From contig ML677335.1 in assembly GCA_007922305.1 (NCBI GenBank), forward strand, positions 41,168,949 to 41,232,948: a DNA stretch of 64,000 nt, in the 5' to 3' direction. Origin of the DNA: Dermatemys mawii. Its lineage: Eukaryota > Chordata > Testudines > Dermatemydidae. This document shows positions 59,220 to 64,000 of the stretch, piece after piece; positions within the stretch are counted from its first letter, which is position 1, and every line of letters begins with the position of its first letter. The translations under genes and the position numbers were made by a program. Under the pieces are notes generated by a model that searched no databases, had not been told where the DNA came from, and was given only the letters and a program-made list of their open reading frames with translations.

Positions 59220-60569
59220 GGCTACTCAGTGGCAGGTTTAGGGTTTTCTCAACCAGCAGTAAGAAATCTTTCCCATAAATGGAGAGTGGGAGACTACTAG
59301 CAACAGATTAAAAGACAGACAAGCAACTGTGGATTACGAGTCTGCACACACTTGGCACAAAGATTCTGACAGGTTGACTTGCAAACACTTCCATGGATCT
59401 CTTATGCCCTGTTACACATACTGCTAAATCCCATACCCATTTGAAAAATTTACACCTTGGAGTTTAACAAGTTGTCCTGCTAAGTTGTCCCTTGAGTCTG
59501 AACTGGCCATCAGGATGTGAGTACTACATCCATGAGGCATCTGCTACTGGAAAAGATCAAACAAAAAATAAATTCACCATTAAGATACTAAGAGAATGAA
59601 CAGCCAACGCCAAATGCGTTAGGAGTGTCTACTTCACTAAGATTTTTCACCCATCTGGTTTCTAAAAATCACGCAATGCAACTGAAATTGCTGGAATGTT
59701 TTAGATAAACTAAGACATTAAAATCACAAAAGTATTCCCCTTTTCACCATGAGAGTTAAAATATAGTGGATGCTATTTGCTCTATGTGCTGAATTTATAA
59801 TACCACTGCATTGTTTCTAGCAGAAGTCCCAGGCATCACCAGTACTTAATGACCCATTAGATAACTGCCTTGATGCAAACTAGCAGGTGGCAAATGCTCT
59901 AACAAACTGATCTTAAATTAAGGCAACAAAGTCAAAGGATTACAGCTACTATACCCCAATAATCATGGTTTGTAACAGTACTGTTTCCTTAGAAGTTATC
60001 CAGAAATAATCCATACCATTTCAAATCACCACAACACAACTTACAAATTTGTTAAAGAACTATATAGCATTGATAGAAATGGCCTAGCCACTCACTCAGC
60101 ACCCTGAACACATGTGGTTCCTAGTTTTGCCCTTCTCATCATTTTCACACCAAAGGTACAAAAAAATGTCACATTAATAGCCACTAGTATTACTAACTGG
60201 TCACAATGAACAAGTAGCACTGCTAAGAATGGAAACAAAGGCTCTGTTGTGCTATTACAGCTGAGCCAGTAAAACTAGCCTCCTAGCTCCAACTTGCTTA
60301 CTTTTTTCCTAAAGACTGGAACATTAGTGGTAGCTGCAACACAAAAAGGGAACTGTTAACTAGCTGCAAATAACCTATTTTGCATTCTCCTAGGAAAATA
60401 GGTTAATGGAATTCACTGGGGTTGCACTAAAGATGGGCTATTAAAAAAAAAAACACACACACACTTTACATGGTATAACATAATACCGCCAACACTTTAT
60501 TGTTGACATATTCAGACCCCCATGCAGAGTCATTTACAAAGCTGGAACTAAAAGGCCTCAAAATTAAAC
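59220..60569. other. Unassigned non-coding stretch
   Basis: No gene or defined element is recognised. It holds the second copy of the repeated word at about 60124-60161 and an A-run/(CA)n junction at about 60443-60466. Confidence 0.45.
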
Positions 60570-61310
60570 ATTAAGACAACAGCCAGCACAACTCTGAGCG
60601 ATTATTGCATACTTTGGGCAATGTTTGGGAAGCTCAGGCCTGAGGACCCAGCAAATGTTGTGGCGCACCCCCCTAGAATGGCATGCAGCTCAGTGTAGAA
60701 GCAGCATGTCTTGGGCTGTTACCGGGAGCGTCCGTTGGCTTCCTCTGGTTTTCTGGTAGGCTTGCCCCAACTCCTTGATTTTAACACGCACTGTTGTGGC
60801 CTCTCTCCGGCAGAACCTTGGAGACTTTGGTATATTTATTGGCATTTAGTTTTTTGGATCTCAGTTCTGCCAGCATGGATTTGTCTCCCCATATGGCAAA
60901 TCAGATCCAGCACCTCCCTTGCTGGGACTCTTTTACAATTCTGGGACTGCAAGGTCTCCTCAGCTGGTGGTAAGCTGTGCAGCAGAGCTCGCCATGCTAG
61001 CCAAAGAGAAAATGAGATTCAGAAGTTCCCAGGGCTCTTCCTGTCTAACTGCCCAGTGCATCCGCATTGAGAGTGCTGTCCAGAGGGGTTGCAATGGAGC
61101 ATTCTGGGATAATGCTGATCATGTCGAATTGCATCCTCACTAACGCAAGTTTACCCAGGAAACGTCGATTTCAGTGGGGAGGAGTACGGAAATCGATTTA
61201 AAGAGCCCTTTAGGTCGACTTAAAGGGCTTCATCACGAGGATGGCTACGTGGAAGGATCGATTTAATGCAGATAAATTCGACATTACAGCGTAGCGTAGA
61301 CCAGACCTCA
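60570..61310 (-). mobile_element. PIF/Harbinger transposon fragment, minus strand
   Basis: The right end 'gcgtagcgtagaccagacct' (about 61287-61306) is a TIR of the 'agtgtagaccaggcct' type. Inside it are 'gtcgaattgcatcctcac', 'agagccctttaggtcgactt', 'aaagggcttcatcacgagg' and 'ggatcgatttaatgcag', the subterminal pattern of a turtle Harbinger family. Further left it enters the antisense Myb-like gene. The left TIR is not found, so the element is truncated on that side. The copy is enriched in CpG-derived words compared with its flanks. Confidence 0.75.
60640..60965 (-). pseudogene. Harbinger Myb-like accessory protein, decayed
   Basis: On the minus strand, from about 60965 leftwards, broken frames give 'SQNCKRVPA', 'REVLDLI', 'LAELRSKKLNAN', 'KVKELGQAYQKT'-like and 'YxELHAILGG'-like pieces. 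These follow the order of the Myb/SANT-type DNA-binding protein of vertebrate Harbinger elements (W-x-REVLDLI..W, L.ELRSKRRNA, ..CR.KvKELRQAYqK, CRFY.ELHAILGG). The first Myb tryptophan part is deleted and frameshifts are frequent. In active elements this partner carries the transposase to the nucleus and onto DNA. The 119-codon plus frame over the same span is its antisense shadow. Confidence 0.68.
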
Positions 61311-61635
61311 GTCAACCCCATATAATTGGTGTGTGGTGGAGAGCCGTATCAAAAATGGGAAGGCTATTGATCTTAAGGTTTTCTATAGAACCCAACCCCC
61401 CATAACATCCAAGAACTACCCAGGTGAATTAGGTCTACAAGGCACTATTCCTAGAGGACTTCACACATCTCCTACTCTTCTTCTTTCCCCAGCAGAAAGC
61501 AGCTTTGATTGGGGATATACACGTATATGGTATGATTTTTCTCCTCTCCCTCTGTTCCGGGCTAATTTTTCTAAAGTAGGAAAACATTGTGAAAAAGAAG
61601 GACCTCGCAATATATCCTGAAAAGGACACCAACTT

Positions 61636-62066
61636 CAAGGGTGAAAATAAGGCAGTATGGGTAAAAAGTGGCCACCTGTACCAGGCCTTGTGGCAGCACT
61701 TTAACATCACTGCTCCTTTTGCTCCCCTCATCAGTGGCCCTACCAGATCCCTACTGGCAGGGCCACTGACAGTGGGGGCACAAAAGGGGCAGCGATGTTA
61801 AAGCACTGCTGTGGCTAAAGAACCCTGCTTAAAGCATTGCCATGGCAGTGCTTTAACATCCCTGCCCTTTTTGCCCCCCAGCCACTGACGTGGGGGGGGG
61901 GGGAGGCAAAAAGAGCAGCTACCCTGGGTCTGGCAATTTAAAAGGGCCCATGGCTCTAGCTGCTACTGGAGGATGCTTCCCCTGGAAGGGGTGGGGCTTC
62001 CGGCAGAGGGGATCAAAGATGCCCCCTACTCCTGTACCAGTAAGAGAAATTTTACTTTCAGCCCTG
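61636..62066. mobile_element. hAT transposon with internal alternating repeats
   Basis: Ends CAAGGGTGAAAATAAG and TTTTACTTTCAGCCCTG are inverted, the same type as the 115-bp element at 9451. Flanks ACCAACTT (61628-61635) and ACTGAGTT (62067-62074) match at 5 of 8. Inside, 'gcactttaacatcactgctc' (about 61695-61714) reappears inverted as 'gcagcgatgttaaagcactg' (about 61789-61808) and again direct as 'gtgctttaacatccctgccc' (about 61846-61865). A run of ten Gs lies at about 61892-61902. Non-coding. Confidence 0.75.
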
Positions 62067-62074
62067 ACTGAGTT

Positions 62075-62674
62075 ACCATCTTAGAGAAATCCCCCAATAT
62101 AAGGAGCTTATATTCTTAACAAAAACACACATTTTATTAAAAATTAGACATTTGTATGCTGAAACCATAAAATACATCATCAGAATACAAACATACATTT
62201 GCGGAACATCCAACATGTAACTTAAATTTTGCTCTATCAGAAAAGAAAAAAAAAAAAAAAGCAGCCTAATGGCGGATTCCCCGTTGATTTTCTTACTGCA
62301 AAATCCACAGGAAGACAATGAGATAATGCATAGTATTACCTGAAGCATACTTAGTTTTGTACTGAAAGACCAGGGTCCCACTGGATTAACTGAAAGTTTG
62401 TTCCATAAATAGCTGGATGACCTCAATCCTTATTTATCAAAGCTATTACATATCACCAATACGCATAGGTAAGTGTGCCTATGGCTGGAGAATATTAGGG
62501 GGAGCACAATGATGTATACATAACATACAGTGCATGTGACAAGACAGAAGATACAGCTGCAGGTAGGTTCTCTCTGCTTACTACATCATTAATTGTTCCT
62601 ACCCATTATTTTTTTAGATGCTTTTTCAATAGTGCTGTAGCACTAAGCATTCCACGTACAATCATCATAACAAG
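62075..62674. other. Unassigned non-coding stretch
   Basis: An A run lies at about 62245-62261. The 117-codon minus frame 62073-62426 begins with a hydrophobic stretch and is read across that A run (a Phe run). It has no recognisable family and is not called a gene. Confidence 0.45.
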
Positions 62675-62815
62675 CCTCCCCATTTTACAGATATAGAACC
62701 AGAGACAAATTAAGTGACTTGCCCAGGGTCACATGTGAAAACTGTGCAGAGGCAGGAACAAAACTTTCATCACCTGAGTTCAAGTTCCATACCCCAACTA
62801 CAAGACCGTACACTC
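62675..62815 (-). mobile_element. MIR SINE, antisense
   Basis: 'cctccccattttacagata' then 'taagtgacttgcccagggtc' then 'acctgagttcaagttcc' and 'caactacaagaccgtac' is the complement of MIR from the 3' core back toward its tRNA-like head. It is better preserved than the copy at 56228. Confidence 0.85.
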
Positions 62816-63600
62816 ACCCTTCTGTTGCTTTCATAACCAACTACTGGTAGAGAAAATTATAAGCTGTAACTCAACTTTTCCACATCTTGTGAAGTTTAGT
62901 AGACACCCAAAAACCAGAAGAGTGAGCCTAGTGACCAAAGGTTCTGCACATACGTTATTTTCTTCAGTACAGAGTCAGGTTGCCCTTCCCACTACAGAAA
63001 TGATGGGATAAGTAGGAAAATAAAGCTATTTCTAAATGCCATGGTGGTTATCAGACCAACAAAAACAGTTTACAGGTAGTCAAGGTCCCTGAAGCAATTA
63101 GCCATCTTTATTCTTACAGTCTTTTCCAACATGCAGTCAGACTTTTTCCAAGCAGAAGATTCCCCCCTGTTCCTTCCTGTGCACCTCCAACCAAATCACG
63201 TCCTCCAGGACCCTGTGAAAAGCACCTCCTTCCCTGGACACACAGCTTAAAAAGCAGCCTGACTTGGAGGGGAAGCAAAAGAAGCTATACGGAAAAAAAA
63301 TAAAAATTTAAACTTAAATGGAAGGAAGTAGATATTAACTAATACAATTCAGAAACCAGAAACTGTAGAAAATTCCAGACGGAAAACAACAAAAATCTAT
63401 AGCCAGAAAAGTTAAAGACAATCCAGAAAGGGTTTTGTTTCGTTTTAAGTATTTTAGGAACAAAAAGAATCCTAACAATGGTATTGGTCTACCAGATGGA
63501 AATGGCAGAATTGTCCATAACACAGAGAGGCAGAAATGTTCAATATATTTCTGTTTTGTATTCGTGAAAAAGCCCAGATGATATAGTCATGTCGTCATGA
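62816..63600. other. Unassigned non-coding stretch
   Basis: Nothing recognised. An A run lies near 63292-63301. Confidence 0.4.
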
Positions 63601-64000
63601 TGAAACTCTCCATTCCAACAGTAACCAAGCAGGATGTTAAGAGCAGGTACTAAAGTTATACATTTTTAATTCACTGGGTCCAAATAATTTGGATCTGAGA
63701 TTTAAAAGAGCTGGGATAGGAGCTTTCTGGACCATCAGTGTTGATTTTCAATATGTCTTGAAACACTGGGGAAGTTCCAGAAGATTGGATGCAAGCTAAT
63801 GTTGTATCAAAATATTTAAAAAGGTATAAATGGGATGAACTAGGCAATTATAGGTCTGTCAGCCTGACAATGATGCCAGGCGAAATAATTGAGCAGTTCA
63901 TATAGGATCCGATTAAGAAAGAATTAAAAAAAAAAAAAAAAAAAAAAGAGGGTAATATAATTAATGCCAATCAACATGGTTTATGGAAAACAGATCCTGC
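63601..64000 (+). mobile_element. CR1 LINE fragment, RT region, runs off the right edge
   Basis: In broken plus frames: 'PSGPKNLDLRDLKEL', 'NTGEVPEDWMQANVV', 'KYLKRYKWDELGNYRSVSL' and 'NQHGLWKTDP'-like at the edge. This is the CR1 RT order 'PE-W--A-V-PIFKKG--D--NYRPVSLTS-PGKI-E' followed by '-NQHGF-'. A 22-base A run at about 63925-63946 interrupts it. The fragment lies upstream, in element order, of the part found at 225-690, so the two are pieces of different insertions of the same clade. Confidence 0.85.

Noticed and set aside
60711..61070. 119-codon plus frame as a gene
   Set aside because: It is the antisense of a decayed Harbinger Myb-like gene on the minus strand.

Overview
The window reads as vertebrate, AT-rich, intron or gene-desert DNA, most probably from a turtle (Testudines). 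I find no protein-coding gene that I can support: open frames are short (none above about 142 codons), scattered on both strands, and overlap repeats or fall in sequence with no recognisable protein family. The turtle assignment rests on the repeat community: CR1 LINEs in several pieces, a minus-strand tRNA-derived SINE whose body I recognise from cryptodiran turtles, many hAT and PIF/Harbinger-type non-autonomous DNA transposons, Penelope-like element (PLE) remnants, and old MIR/L2-like relics. A crocodilian is a less likely alternative.

Layout. 0-6 kb: CR1 RT fragment, a candidate conserved non-coding block (about 2.7-3.5 kb), PLE-derived fold-back unit A (3.76-3.97 kb) and a CpG-rich foldback MITE (5.6 kb). 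6-18 kb: mostly unique sequence with an L2-like tail, two small hAT elements with 8-bp target duplications (8.53 and 9.45 kb) and a possible conserved block near 15.9 kb. 18-30 kb: MITE ends beside a GC-rich repeat-like block (18.4-19.7 kb), a Harbinger copy with a broken transposase (25.6-26.5 kb), PLE unit B (28.4 kb), a hAT (28.8 kb) and a CR1 tail. 30-46 kb: an (AAAT)n microsatellite, the SINE (32.5 kb), old repeats, a PLE 3' part with a decayed GIY-YIG endonuclease region (40.5-41.2 kb), and two hAT elements (41.7 and 42.6 kb). 46-64 kb: PLE-type unit F nested in another repeat, a 1-kb antisense CR1, PLE unit D split by two hAT insertions, a hairpin MITE (53 kb), a hAT (55.9 kb), two MIR copies, a repeat-poor candidate regulatory block (about 57.1-58.5 kb), PLE unit E with an exact 17-bp target duplication, a Harbinger fragment carrying the antisense Myb-like accessory gene (60.6-61.3 kb), a further hAT and a CR1 RT fragment running off the right end.

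The most interesting system is the set of six PLE-derived loci. They carry hammerhead-ribozyme-like cores, a variant with one extra A before stem II. In at least four loci two arms sit head to head as a fold-back, with target-site duplications of roughly 9-17 bp, so these short units moved as mobile elements without any coding capacity. Unit D was later hit by two different hAT elements at the mirror-equivalent site of each arm. Most hAT target duplications here fit nnnTAnnn, the pattern of the Buster group.
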